Positions 46,518-58,479 of a DNA stretch of 64,000 bases are shown here, one piece after another; position 1 is the first letter of the stretch, and the number at the start of each line of letters is the position of its first letter. The translations under genes were made by a program, and so were the position numbers. This stretch comes from Spinacia oleracea (taxonomy: Eukaryota > Streptophyta > Magnoliopsida > Caryophyllales > Amaranthaceae): contig NC_079492.1 in NCBI RefSeq assembly GCF_020520425.1, positions 103,761,157-103,825,156 of the forward strand, in the 5' to 3' direction. The notes under the pieces were generated by a model. It made no database searches. It was not told the origin of the DNA and saw only the letters and a program-made list of their open reading frames with translations.

Positions 46518-49209
46518 TGTTTATTAAGCATTTTATTCAAGTTATGTGTTCCGGCAGGTGTGAATAAAATGATTCCAAGATCCTAAAATTATTGAAGAAC
46601 TAAGCACAGTTTGTCGACTTAATCCTAGAACATCTTAGGTAAGCAAAAGCCTTTTGCTAATAGTCTAGAAACTATTCTTGGTTGATAGGTACGTCTAAGA
46701 ACTTATTAGGTAAACCTATCGATTTTGCCACGACATAAAAGGACTCCTTACTTATATCGTTGAGTTTCACCAAAACTAACATGTACTCACAATTATTTGT
46801 GTACCTTGCCCCTTTAGGACCAATAAGTAACACCTCGCTGAGCGAAAACTATTACTAGATTGATGTAAAGGATATCCAAGCAAGTGTATATTTTGGCATG
46901 GCACCTTTTAACTCAATTTTTAAGTTTGGAACTTAAGGCTCTTAATATGTTGGTTAGATTTTAAGTGAACTAAAATCCTTAATCATGCAACATAATCAAG
47001 CTTTTGATCTCATGCATTTTAAGACATATTTAAAAGCAATAAATAACTTAAAACATGCATAAGATAAATGTGATCTAGTATGGCCCGACTTCATCTTGAA
47101 GCTTTGACTTCAAAGTCCATATTGAAAATCTCCGTCGGAGGCACCATTTTCTTCAAATAGGATAAGCTATAACTATTTACAACTATTTGATGGTACGCAG
47201 ACCATATTTGAATTGAAAAACAACTTTGGTACTTTAGACCAATTACATTCAAATTAATGGTACACAGACCATATTTTCTATCCTATTTGGGCCATACTAG
47301 TCACTTCATAACCTGCAAAACAGTACATATACAATATATACCATTCACCCATTAATTATCATGAATGGCCCACATAGCTGGTTAGTAAAACACATTATGC
47401 ATCACGTAAACATTTGCAGCAATTAATCAAGGGCACCAATAATCTACCAATTATTCAGTCCTTATTAATTCTAATCAAGTTGTTTTAACCTTAAGGATTT
47501 GTAGACCTAATCAAGAGTTTATGACTAAAAGGGCTCCCACTTAAACCAATAAATTCATATGCTTTACTAATTTTAAACATAAAAATGTATTTCAAGTCTA
47601 ACCGGAAACATACAAATTTAATTAAAATTTAAAGCTCATATAAATTTATAATTGAATCCAAAAAGTTTAATTTAATTTCAGTCGTATTTAAATTAATTCA
47701 TGATTTTAATTTTAGTAAAATAATTAGAATAAATAAAATTTATTATAATTACAATATTCAAAATTAAAATCCAAGAAAATAATTTAAATTATTAATTTTA
47801 AAATTAATTAAAATTACGTAAACTGAAAAATTTCAAATTAAACATTCAAAACGATCTAATCGCAACGCAAACACCCTACGCATTGCACGCCCATGGGCCG
47901 CACGCACACAACCATCGCTGGCCATGTGCGCGCAGCTCATGCGCTCGTCGCATAGCTGCTGCATCTACCATCGCAAGCCATAGCACGCTATGGTGCTCGC
48001 TGCGCGCGCGCCAGTGCTCGACGCACGCGAGCCATCGCTCGCTGTGCGCGCTCGCCAGCGCTCGCTGCGCGTGCTCCTTCGCTCGCTGTGCGCGCGAGCC
48101 ATTGCTCGCTGTGCGCGCGAGCCATCGCTCACTGTGCGCGCGAGCCATCGCTCGCTGTGCGCGCGAGCATTCGCTGGGCGCAGCGCTCGTGGCACGCGAG
48201 CTTGCGCTCGCTGCGCGCTCTTGCGCGAGGCAGTGCGCGTCGTGGCGCAGCTCGCTTGCTGCCCACACGCGACTGCCTTGGCTTGCCTTTCGCCCATGCC
48301 CATTCGTCCATAGCTCGTGGCCCACGACACAAGGCAGGGCTGCTGCCTTGTGCTCGTGCACCATGCCTTGCTCATTGCATTCGTGCCGCACGGGCGACAA
48401 GCTCCCTTGCTCGTCGTCGCATGCCCGCACTATACAACACCCCTTAAGGGTAACACGAAGCGTCCATTGCTTTGTGCGTGCAAGTTATATGAACGAATCG
48501 CATAAAAATTTAAAATTTATATTTAAAATTAATGACAAATTAATAAATAATATTAATTTCATAATTTTAGGGCGAAAAAATCGAAAATTTATTATCCAAT
48601 TGATTTCCGATTATTATGGATTCAAGTCTAGGTCATAAAAATTTAAAATTTATCATAAATTTACAATTTTTATGGTGGTTTTTAATCATAGGTTTCTAAT
48701 TAAATTATAATTAATTATGAAAATCAAATTAATTCTAAATTATTCTAATTTTCAACAAATTAATCATAATTACAAATTAGATTGCATAATTAACAAGGCT
48801 AGGCATTCAAACTTGTTAAACATATACAGTAGGTCAATCAAAAATTCAAGATTTATCAACAAGAATCGCAAATATTTAATTTAACATCTTAAATTTACGA
48901 AATTTTGCATTCGAAAAACTAAAACCTTCGAAAAGTCATAGTTAGGCTTCGAATTTGAGAATTCTGGGTTCGGCAGAAAATTACTATTTTTGTCAAAATT
49001 TTAGAATGCCTTTTACATGCGGAATTGACACAAAAATCACTCGATTTGGATGAGTAACGAAGAAACTGCCGAAAAACTGCGTACGTATAATTAAATAAAC
49101 GCAATTTGCAATTAATTAACAATTACGAAAATTAATCACCCCTTTTAATTCATGCAAATTTGTAATATTTAACCATGTTCATGCAATTTAGATTATGAAA
49201 ATAATAAGG
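46518..49209 (-). other. Long leader (5' untranslated region) of Copia A
   Basis: About 2.7 kb between primer binding site and gag, unusually long for Copia. It is shared in order with Copia B (55039-57600), for example the blocks around ggtctgcgtaccat and cctgccggaacacataac. It contains the GC island at 47870-48480. Confidence 0.8.
47870..48480 (-). repeat. GC-rich tandem repeat island in Copia A leader
   Basis: Repeats of about 22-24 bp built on cgagccatcgctcgctgtgc, in otherwise AT-rich DNA. Overlapping open frames exist on both strands (e.g. Arg/Ala/His-rich), expected from GC-rich sequence lacking stops; not called as genes. Confidence 0.85.
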
Positions 49210-49224
49210 GGCTCGTGATACCAC
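49210..49224 (-). other. Primer binding site of Copia A
   Basis: Minus-strand gtggtatcacgagcc, directly next to the 5' LTR. The first eight bases match the 3' end of initiator tRNA-Met; one extra C follows tggtatca compared with the usual tggtatcagagc. Confidence 0.85.
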
Positions 49225-50611
49225 TGTTAGGTTATGATACATATGACAATTCATAAATCATGCGGAAACAACCATTTAGCCAGGAATACATATTATTTAC
49301 ACATAATCATATAGCATAATTTAGATGCATACTCTTTGTTGCGTGCCTTCCCTAGCTGCGCCCGAACCGAACAAGAACAAGTCTTTAGGACTCCAAGTGT
49401 CGTCCCTCCGTAGATAGTCCACAGCACGTCCGGATCCGCCTTAAGATTGACCAACTAGAATCGCCCTTAAGGTACTAGAATTTTCGGCACTCTTAGGTAA
49501 GAAATATGGCTGAATTTTTCTCTCAAAACTCACTTTGAATACTTGAATTGATCTCTCAAAATATGTGACCCTAGGCACGTATTTATAGAGTTATGGAAAG
49601 GGAATTGGAATCCTAGTAGGATACGAATTAATTAAACTTAGAATCCTACAAGAACTCTAATTAATTAATTTATCCTTTTAGGAATAGGATTTTAATCATA
49701 TACTAATTCTAATAGTTTTAGGAATCGTGCATGAACACAAACTCACACACACACGGCAGCCACGATGGGCCGCCCATGCGTGTGCATGCGAGCAGCAGCC
49801 CACGCAGCGAGGCCAAGGCCTTGGCGCGCGCTGGGCCTGCCTTGCGGTGGGCCTGGGCGCTGCCTTGGCTGGGCGCGCGTTTGGCTGGGCGCGCGTTTGG
49901 CTTGCTGGGCGATGGCCCGACTTCGTGCTGGGCCTTCGTCCGGCAGGCCTCGTCCGATGCTAATTCGTACGATACGATTCCGATTAAATTCCCGGTTCCG
50001 GAATTCATTTCCGATACGAACAATATTTAATATTTCCGATTTCGGAATCAATTTCCGTTTCGAACAAATATTTAATATTTCCGTTTCCGGAATTATTTTC
50101 CGATTCCGATAATATTTCCGATTCTGACAATATTTCCGTTTCCGGCAATATTTCTGATTCTGGTAATATTTCCATTTCCGATAATATTTTCCAATACGTA
50201 CCATGTTTCCGTTTCCGGCAACATCTACGACTTGTATAATATTTATATTTCCGATACGATCCATATTTCCGTTTCCGGCAATATCATCGTTTCCGGAGTA
50301 TTCATTTCTTGCCTGTGACGATCTCAGCTCCCACTGAAACCAAGATCCGTCGATTCCGAATATCCATAGATGGAGTATCTAATGCCATTAAATACTTGAT
50401 CCGTTTACGTACTATTTGTGTGACCCTACGGGTTCAGTCAAGAGTAAGCTGTGGATTAATATCATTAATTCCACTTGAACTGAAGCGGCCTCTAGCTAGG
50501 CATTCAGCTCACTTGATCTCACTGAATTATTAACTTGTTAATTAATACTGAACCGCATTTATTAGACTTAACATAGAATGCATACTTGGACCAAGGGCAT
50601 TATTTCCTTCA
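49225..50611 (-). repeat. 5' LTR of Copia A
   Basis: 1387 bp; the 16 extra bases are a tandem copy of ctgggcgcgcgtttgg near 49867-49898. Confidence 0.96.
49579..49590 (-). promoter_or_regulatory. TATA box of Copia A 5' LTR
   Basis: ctctataaatac on the minus strand, conserved at the same place in the Copia B LTRs (54663, 63401), each followed by gtgcctagggt. Likely marks the U3/R border just downstream. Confidence 0.75.
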
Positions 50612-50866
50612 CCTTGGTGATACAATCTAAGAAGTAAATACAAGAGGTACCGGGTTCCATTCCCCTCCCAAATGTAATTAATTTTGTTTGACTTTGACAG
50701 CTGTACTTTTCTTTTCTTTTTTTCTTTTTTTTTCGGAGAGTTCAGTTATTGCTTTTTTTTCGGAGAGTTCAGTTATTGCTTTTTTTCCGGAGAGTTCAGT
50801 TATGGAAAAAACTATTGTCTTGGGTATTAGATGTCGAAATTCACCTAGATTCAAAGGACCTTGGTG
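50612..50866 (+). repeat. tRNA-like repeat unit, right copy
   Basis: Second copy of the unit at 40002-40225: gtaaatacaagaggtacc, ggttccattcccctccc, then ggagagttcag repeats, ending attcaaaggaccttgg, after which the unit start (gtgatacaatctaagaagta) appears a further time. Confidence 0.65.
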
Positions 50867-50919
50867 ATACAATCTAAGAAGTAAATATATGAACAAGGCA
50901 AATACATAGTGGTCTTAAA

Positions 50920-51570
50920 ATTGAGTTTTTGACTGTAAAAGATCCACAAGTCATTTGGAATAATCTATAGGAGAGGTATGACCACCAGAAAACTGCAATA
51001 TTACCTAAAGTTCGATATGACTGTTACATTTAAGACTACAAGACTTTATGTCTGTAACTCAATATAACTCAGTAATGTTCAGAATTACTTCACAGTTGAA
51101 ATTATGTGGGGAGAAAATCATTGATGCAAAAATGATGGAGAAAACCTATTCTAACTTTGACTCAAATAAGTTGTCCTACAGACACAATACAGTGAAATTA
51201 TATTAAGAAAATATTTTGAACTTATATCTTGTCTCCTTGTGGCTGGAAAAAAAAAAGTAACGAGCTATTGATTAAAAATTGAGATTCACGTCCAACTGGT
51301 CCTGCTACATTCCCGTAAGAGAATGTAACATCCCATAGTGTGAAAGAAAATACCACACAACAAAATTGGTTGAGGACGTGGGCGTGGATACGAATATGGT
51401 CGAGTTTGAGGCCGAGATGTTTTTCCAATAACTCATATCCCCACCAGAAGTGGGACAAAGATGTCAACAAACAAGAACAAGATAAAAATGATACTTGACC
51501 AATGTATGTTACCGCTATGGAGGAAAAGGGTATTGGTATTGGTCTACTAAAACAAGTAGAATTTATAATA
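50920..51570 (+). pseudogene. Retrotransposon gag remnant (second lineage)
   Basis: Frameshifted pieces such as KDPQVIWNNL, ERYDHQKTAILPK, LRLQDFMSVTQYNS-like, QLKLCGEKIIDAKMMEKTYS and a Gly/Arg region followed by a worn CCHC knuckle around 51520 follow plant Copia gag (UBN2 type). Several stops. The lineage differs from Copia A gag. The rest of 51570-52365 and 53374-53680 is AT-rich and unassigned, probably the same dead element. Confidence 0.65.
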
Positions 51571-52365
51571 GAATTTACTAGATAATATTGAAGAACTTAT
51601 ATATGTGGTTTTGCTCTTCCCTGAAGAAAATTATTTATCAAGGGTGTTATATGTTGAAATGCGAATATACCCTTGACTGTTATTTACAAGTCAAAATAGG
51701 TTCACGACTTAAGTTTAGACTTTTGGCCATTAAAGGCTTGCAGACCTTTTGGGGAAGTACAAGAAAATATGACCTAGAAAACTATAATAGTTTCTAAATC
51801 TTGTTGTCAAGATACCCTACATTTCTTTCATGAAGCTAGTGTGGTCATGCAGACACGATATTTTTGAGAGAGATTTAAGAGTGTCTTTAAATAGTTATAT
51901 ATTGTCTTTTTGGTGTATGAGACAAACAACGAAATCCTGAAGAAAAGTATTATGATCACGTTCAATTAGGTAAACCATTCCCAGAAGTGAATGAGAAATT
52001 GTATGACTAAAGATAATGAAGATAATGTCAATAGTCATGATCGAGGATGTGAAAGTAAAATATAGTATAATCATGGGTGAATAAATGAGTACAAATGTAA
52101 TTTCAAAATACACATAACACACCAGAAGTGATGTTGTAAATGATGAAAAGCATGTGAAAGTTAATAATGAGAAAATACAAATTTTATATTTTTGGTTGGT
52201 TGCAGAGGAAAAATAAACAAATGTTTGGCCCATTATACCAAAGCATCTTGTTGAGCTTTAATAGCACCCATCAAAAGGGAATAAATTGTAGATAAACATG
52301 GTGTATGAAAATATATGTCTAGTAAACATTGTAGCGCTCTCCAAACCAAATTTATACATGAATAC

Positions 52366-53368
52366 TGAAGGAAATATGTCCTTCACCCAAGGTGCATTAA
52401 GTCTAATACCAAGGTTCAGATTAATTGCGAACAATTAATTCAGTGAGATCAAGTGATTGGAACAGCTAGCTGGAGCAATGCTTCCGATCAGTGAGTTCTA
52501 ATGGATATTGAACTCACAGCTTACTCTTGACTGAACCTACAAGGTCACACCAATGACACGTAACAGATCAACGGATTAAATGAATCGGAAATTCATTTAA
52601 TAGCTTTTCGGGAATTAGTTTGGAAAACGTATTATACGATACGACCTTGCATCGGAATCGTATATCGTATTGCGAATATTCGTAAGCTAGGCGAAACAAA
52701 TAAATCGTATCGTACGACGGTGATTCGTCGTATACGAAACGATAAATAATATATCGGAAATATATTAAACGCGGATACGAGGAGCGGCCCACGAGCCGAG
52801 TGCACGAAGCACTCAAGGCCCATGGGCGCGCGCGCTAGGCAAGCAAGCAAGGCAACACAGCAGCGCTGGCCCATGGCCGAGCAGTTGTGTGCGCGCGCGG
52901 GCCAAGACTACGACACAGCAGCAGCAGCGCGGCCCACGGCCTAGCTCGCTGTGCGTGTCCGTGTGATGCTGCGCTGGCTTGCTAGCCGGCCTTGCCTTAT
53001 GGCTTGGTCGGTTAGTAAGGTTATGTAAATAACCTTCTAACCAATTTTCCAACACAACACACAATTCATTACTCAAACCCTAGAGACACAGAGATCCCTA
53101 ATTCTCTATGTGCCTCCAAAGTGAGTTCTTCCCAAAAAGCAAAGTATCTTGATCGATTGTCTAAGCTACAATAATCAAGACGGATCTGATCGTGTCGGTG
53201 AACCAAGTAGAGGGACGACAACTGGAGTTCTAAGTTCGTGTTCGTTGACAGATTATTGTGGAAAACACGCTTCGAATGTAAGTTTGCTTAATCTGTGCTT
53301 TATACATGCTTCCTGGCTTTGGGGATTGTGTCCGCACATGTTATTATGTTTAGCTGTATTCCCTTACA
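52366..53368 (+). mobile_element. Solo LTR with 5-bp TSD AATAC
   Basis: 1003 bp beginning TGAAGGAAATATGTCC and ending TTACA, flanked by AATAC at 52361-52365 and 53369-53373. A GC-rich block (52775-53000) and the end region (atgcttcctgg) are laid out as in the Copia A/B LTRs, but the sequence is clearly divergent, so it is a related, older or sister family. No internal region: produced by recombination between two LTRs. Confidence 0.88.
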
Positions 53369-53685
53369 AATACATGCAAGGATTAGTGGGAAATAACTCT
53401 CAACATAATAAAATTAGTAGTATATGATCAAGATTATAATACAATATGTTAAACTTGGTACAAATATTTGATCATGTCTTATTGACTCGCTCTATGAGCA
53501 TGAGTAATATACTACATTCTGAAGATGTATACTTTTGTGATATGTACCAAAGTTGTAATGGATACTCTTGAAGAGTACAAGCTATCTTCCATAAGTTTTG
53601 TTTGGATTGTCTTGCCGTTATAATTGAGACACCAGTTTGTGTCGTTATATCACATCACAATAATGTTCAAATTATAGTATTCTAT

Positions 53686-55023
53686 TGAAGGAAATAATGC
53701 CCTTGGTCCAAGTATGCATATAATATTAAGTCTAATAAATGCGGTTCAGTATTAATTAACAAGTTAATAATTAAGTGAGATCAAGTGAGCTGAATGCCTA
53801 GCTAGAGGCCGCTTCAGTTCAAGTGGAATTAATTATATTAATCCACAGCTTACTCTTGATTGAACCCGTAGGGTCACACAAATAGTACGTAAACGGATCA
53901 AGTATTTAATGGCATTAAATACTCCATCTATGGATATTCGGAATCGACGGATCTTGGTTTCAGTGGGAGCTGAGATCGTCACAAGCAAGAAATGAATACT
54001 CCAGAAATGATGATATTGCCGGAAACGGAAATATGGATCGTATCGGAAATATAAATATTATCCAAGTCGTAGATGTTGCCGGAAACGGAAACATGGTACG
54101 TATCGGAAAATATTATCGGAAATGGAAATATTGTCAGAATCGGAAATATTATCGGAATCGGAAAATAATTCCGGAAACGGAAATATTAAATATTTGTTCG
54201 AAACGGAAATTAATTCCGGAATCGGAAATATTAAATATTGTTCGTATCGGAAATGAATTCCGGATCCGGGAATTTAATCGGAAGCGCATCGTACGAATTA
54301 GCATCGGACGAGGCTTGCTAGACGAAGGCCCAGCACAAAGCCAGGCCCGCGCCCAGCAAGCCGAGCGCCCAACATGGAGCTGCCACAGCCTCGCCAGGCC
54401 CAGCAAGGCCTTTGGCGCGCGCACGCTGAGCGTGCTGTTGGGCTGCGAGCAGCGACTGCTCGTGTGGGCCGCAAGGCCTGCGCGGGTGGTGCGATACTCA
54501 TGGCCATACGATGCTCATGTTCGTAACGAATCCTAATCCTATTAGAATTCGTGTATTGATTAAATCCTAATCCTAATAGATTAAATTTATTATTTAGAGT
54601 TCAAATAGGATTCTAATTAATAAATCCAAATCCTAGTAGGATTATAATTCCTTTACCATACCTCTATAAATAGGTGCCTAGGGTCATAATTTATAGAGAC
54701 AATTGAAGTATCCAAAGGTAAGATTTTCAAGAAAAATCAGCCACTCTCTTGCCCCTATTTAGCCGAAATCTATACTACCTTAAGGGCGATTCTAGTTGGT
54801 CAAGCTTAAGGCGGATCCGGACGTGCTGTGGACTATCTACGGAGGGACGACACTTGGAGTCCTAAAGACTTGTTCTTGTCCGGTTCGGGCGCAACTAGGG
54901 AGGGCACGCTACAAAGTGTATGCATCTAAACTATGCTAAATGATTATGTGTAAATAATATGCTTCCTGGATTTATGGTTTTTCCGCATGACTTATGTTTT
55001 GTCATATGTATCATAACCTAACA
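53686..55023 (+). repeat. 5' LTR of Copia B
   Basis: 1338 bp, TGAAGG...CTAACA; TATA box at 54663-54672. It has fewer units of the 18-bp cggaaatatt array than its 3' LTR. Confidence 0.95.
54663..54672 (+). promoter_or_regulatory. TATA box of Copia B 5' LTR
   Basis: tctataaata followed by ggtgcctagggt; same motif in the 3' LTR at 63401-63410. Confidence 0.75.
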
Positions 55024-55038
55024 GTGGTATCACGAGCC
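55024..55038 (+). other. Primer binding site of Copia B
   Basis: gtggtatcacgagcc, identical to that of Copia A, including the extra C. Confidence 0.87.
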
Positions 55039-55744
55039 TCTTATTATTTTCAAAATCTAAATTGCATAAACATGGTTAAAATTTACAAATTTGCAAAGAA
55101 TTAAAAGGGGTGATTAATTTTCGTAATTGTTAATTAATTGCAAATTGCGTTTATTTAATTATATGTACGCAGTTTTTCGGCAGTTTCTTTGTTACTCATC
55201 CAAATCGAGTGATTTTTGTGTCAATTCTGCATGTAAAAGGCATTCTAAAAATTTTCGGCCGAACCCAAAATTCCCAAATTCGAAGCCTAACTATGACTTT
55301 TCGGAGGTTTTAGTTTTTCGAACGCAAAAGTTTGTAAATTTAAAATGTTAAATTAAATATTTGCGATTCTTGTTGATAAATCTTGAATCTTTGATTGACC
55401 TACTGTATATGTTTAACTAGTTTGAATGCCTAGCCTTGTTAATTATACAACCTAATTTGTAATTATGATTAATTTGTTGAAATTCGAATAATTTAGAATT
55501 AATTTGATTTTCATAATTAATTAATAATTTAATTAGGTACCAATGATTAAAAACCACCATAAAAATTGTTAATTTGTGTTAAATTTTAAATTTTTATGAC
55601 CTAGATTTGAATCCATGTTAATCGGAAATTAATTGATTAATAAATTTTCGATTTTTCGCCCTAAAATTATGAAATTAATATGATTTATTAATTTGTCATT
55701 AATTTTGGAAATAAAAGTTTTAATTTTTATCCAATTCGCTCATA

Positions 55745-56205
55745 AAAATTGCACGCACAAAGCAATGGACGCTACGTGTTACCCTTAAGGGGTGTTGTAT
55801 AGTGCGGGCATGCGACGACGAGCAAGGGAGCTCGTCGCCCATGCGGTACGAATGCAGCGAGCAAGGCGAGTAGCACGCGAGCACAAGGCAGCAGCCCTGC
55901 CTTGCGTCGAGTGCTGCGATGATGCATGGGCGGATGGGCGAAGAAGCAAGGCGAGCGAGAATGGCATGCGCGCGCGCGGGGGCAGCGAGGGGTGCCTCGC
56001 AGCACGAGCGCTGCCTCGCCCAGCCTCGCCAAGCAGCTGCTGCGCTACGAAGCCAACGAGCAATGCTGCGCGCAAGCGTGGCTTGGCTTGCTGCGTTTGC
56101 GCGTGGCTGCTGCTCGTGCCTTGCTGAGCGATCACTCGTGAGGGGCGATGCTGCCTCGTGGACTCGACGGGGCATGGGCGCAAGCCCATGGCCTCGTCTT
56201 GACCC
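55745..56205 (+). repeat. GC-rich island in Copia B leader
   Basis: Counterpart of 47870-48480. The edge sequences (acccttaaggggtgttgtat and gcacaaggcagcagccctgc) are shared, but the inner repeats differ, so this part evolves quickly. Open frames here are taken as chance. Confidence 0.8.
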
Positions 56206-58479
56206 GATTGATGCGTTTTGAATTTAATTTTTTAAATTTTCAGTTCGGAAACGATTTTAATTAACTTTAAAATTCGTAATTTAAATTGTTTTCTTGGATT
56301 TTAATTTTGAATATTATAATTATTATAAATTTTATTTATACTAATTATTTTACTAAAATTAAATCTTGAATTAATTTAAATTCGTTTAATTCAACTGAAA
56401 TAAATTAAATTAATGGATTCGATTATAAATTTATATGAGCTTTAAATTTTAATTAAATTTGTATGTTTCCGGTTAGACTAGAAATACATTTTTATGTTTA
56501 AAATTAGTAAAGCATATGAATTTATTGGTTTAAGTGGGAGCATTTTTAGTCATAAACTCTTGATTAGGTCTACAAATCCTTTAAGGTTAAACAACTTGAT
56601 TAGAATTAATAAGGAGTGAATAATTGGTAGATTATTGGTGCCCTTAATTAATTGCTGCAAATATTTATGTGATGCATAACGTGTTTTACTAACCAGCTAT
56701 GTGGGGCCATTCATGATAATGAATGGGTGAACGGTATATATTGTATATGTACTGTTTTGCAGGTTATGGAGTGACTAGTATGGCCCAAATAGGATAGAAA
56801 ATATGGTCTGCGTACCATTAATTTGAATGTAATTGGTCTAATGCACCAAATTTGTTTTTCAATTTAAATATGGTCTGCGTACCATCAAATAGTTGTAATT
56901 AGTTTAATGATAGCTTATCCTATTTGAAGAAAATGGCGCCTCCCACGGTGAAATTCAAGACGGAGTTTTCAATCCATTTTCATGACGGACTTTGAAGTCA
57001 AAGCTTCAAGATGAAGTCGGGCCATACTAGATCACATTTATCTTATGCATGATTTAAGTTATTTATTGCTTTAAATATGTCTTAATTATGCATGAGAATG
57101 TGGCTTGATTATGTTGCATGATTAAGGATTTTAGTTCACTTAAAATCTAACCAACATAGTAAGAGCCTTAAGTTCCAAACTTAAAAATTGAGTTAAAAGT
57201 TGCCATGCCAAAACAAACACTTACTTGGATATCCTTTACATCAATCTAGTAATAGTTTTCGCTCAGCGATGTGTTACTTATTGGTCCTAAAGGGGTAAGG
57301 TACACAAATAATTGTGAGTACATGTTAGTTTTGGTGAAACTCAACGATATAAGTAAGGAGTCCCTTTATGTCGTGGCAAAATCGATAGGTTTACCTAATA
57401 AGTTCTTAGACGTACCTATTAACCAAGAGTAGTTTCTAGACTATTAGCAAAAGGCTTTTGCTTACCTAAAAGATTTTAGAATTGAGTCTAAATACATAAT
57501 GTGCTTAATTCTTCAATGGTTTTAGGGTCTTGGAATCATTTTATTCACACCTGCCGGAACACATAACTCGAATAAAATGCTAATGACTTGTTTAAATTGC
57601 ATGATTGCTTTAATTTTCAAGTTATTATTCATGATAAATGTTTAGACTTTGCATGCTTCAATGAATGTTTTAATTATTGTTTATAATTAAATATCTTGCA
57701 CTGCAGTAAACCCTTTTAGAAAGGTAACAGTAAATTTTCTCGATTGGTAGTGAATCCAAGAACGATTTACGGAAATGAGAGAAAATGAGCAATTTAAAAT
57801 GTACGTTTCTTTTAGCGACTTTTATGGTTGTTTTCGAGTATCAAAATCGAATGGCGAACCGATTGGTGCTTGTGGATTCAAAATAAAATGTAGTTTTGAG
57901 ATCATAAAGCATTGAGTTTAAACGCTCAGCTTTACCAATGGTTAACAACCTAAAATCTTTTTTCCATTTAATTCTCGAATGAGTCTAGTCCCTAGACATT
58001 CGAATAGATCGATGCTTAGAGAACTCCAGAAGCTTCTGGTAAGATCATCTAGTTGAAAAGAATATTCAACATAAAATAAAATGGTAAGAACTTTGGAATG
58101 ACATTGGACATGTCTAACAAAGTATAAAAGTCAACGCTAAAGAATTCAATTCTTAAGACTATAAGAAAGGGTACAAGAAATAGGAAAACAAGGAACAAAT
58201 GAAAGGAATTTACGATTCCGTTTCTACCTATAAGTTTATGTTTAAAGAGAAGTCACCTAGCAATCAAACTTCCTTGGTATCATATACCGCTTGAGGTTCT
58301 TACTTCGGTAATAACTCAAACAATGGAAGCTAGGCTACACTAATGGCCTACAAGTGGGAAATGAAGCATGGCAATGCTACATTAGTTGTAGGGTCATCTA
58401 GTTTGTTTTAAGTCCTTTCAAAGGCTGGAACTTAATGGCTATTTTGTTCCATAATCAGCATACCTAAATTTCTGTTTTC

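Larger units (their letters stand above)
40226..50611 (-). mobile_element. Copia A: near-intact Copia LTR retrotransposon (10.4 kb)
   Basis: Transcribed leftwards. LTRs 49225-50611 (5') and 40226-41596 (3') start and end with TG/CA in window orientation and are flanked by the 5-bp TSD CCTTG (40221-40225 and 50612-50616). Primer binding site (tggtatcacgagc, minus strand) at 49210-49224; polypurine tract (aagtgggagac) at 41597-41612. Then a 2.7 kb leader, gag (46424-45540), pol and an 860-bp 3' UTR. Coding is broken by only one in-frame TAG and one 1-nt deletion. By eye the LTRs differ at about seven bases plus a 16-bp duplication, so the insertion is young. Confidence 0.96.

Noticed and set aside
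47876..48638. Overlapping 119-251 aa frames in the GC island of Copia A
   Set aside because: Open on both strands because GC-rich repeats lack stops; frames are not kept as a whole in Copia B.
51895..52233. 112-aa hydrophobic minus-strand frame
   Set aside because: Lies in a dead retrotransposon region; the hydrophobicity comes from AT-rich codons.
55720..56221. Arg/Ala-rich frames in the GC island of Copia B
   Set aside because: Same reason: low complexity, several frames open at once, no start context or conservation.
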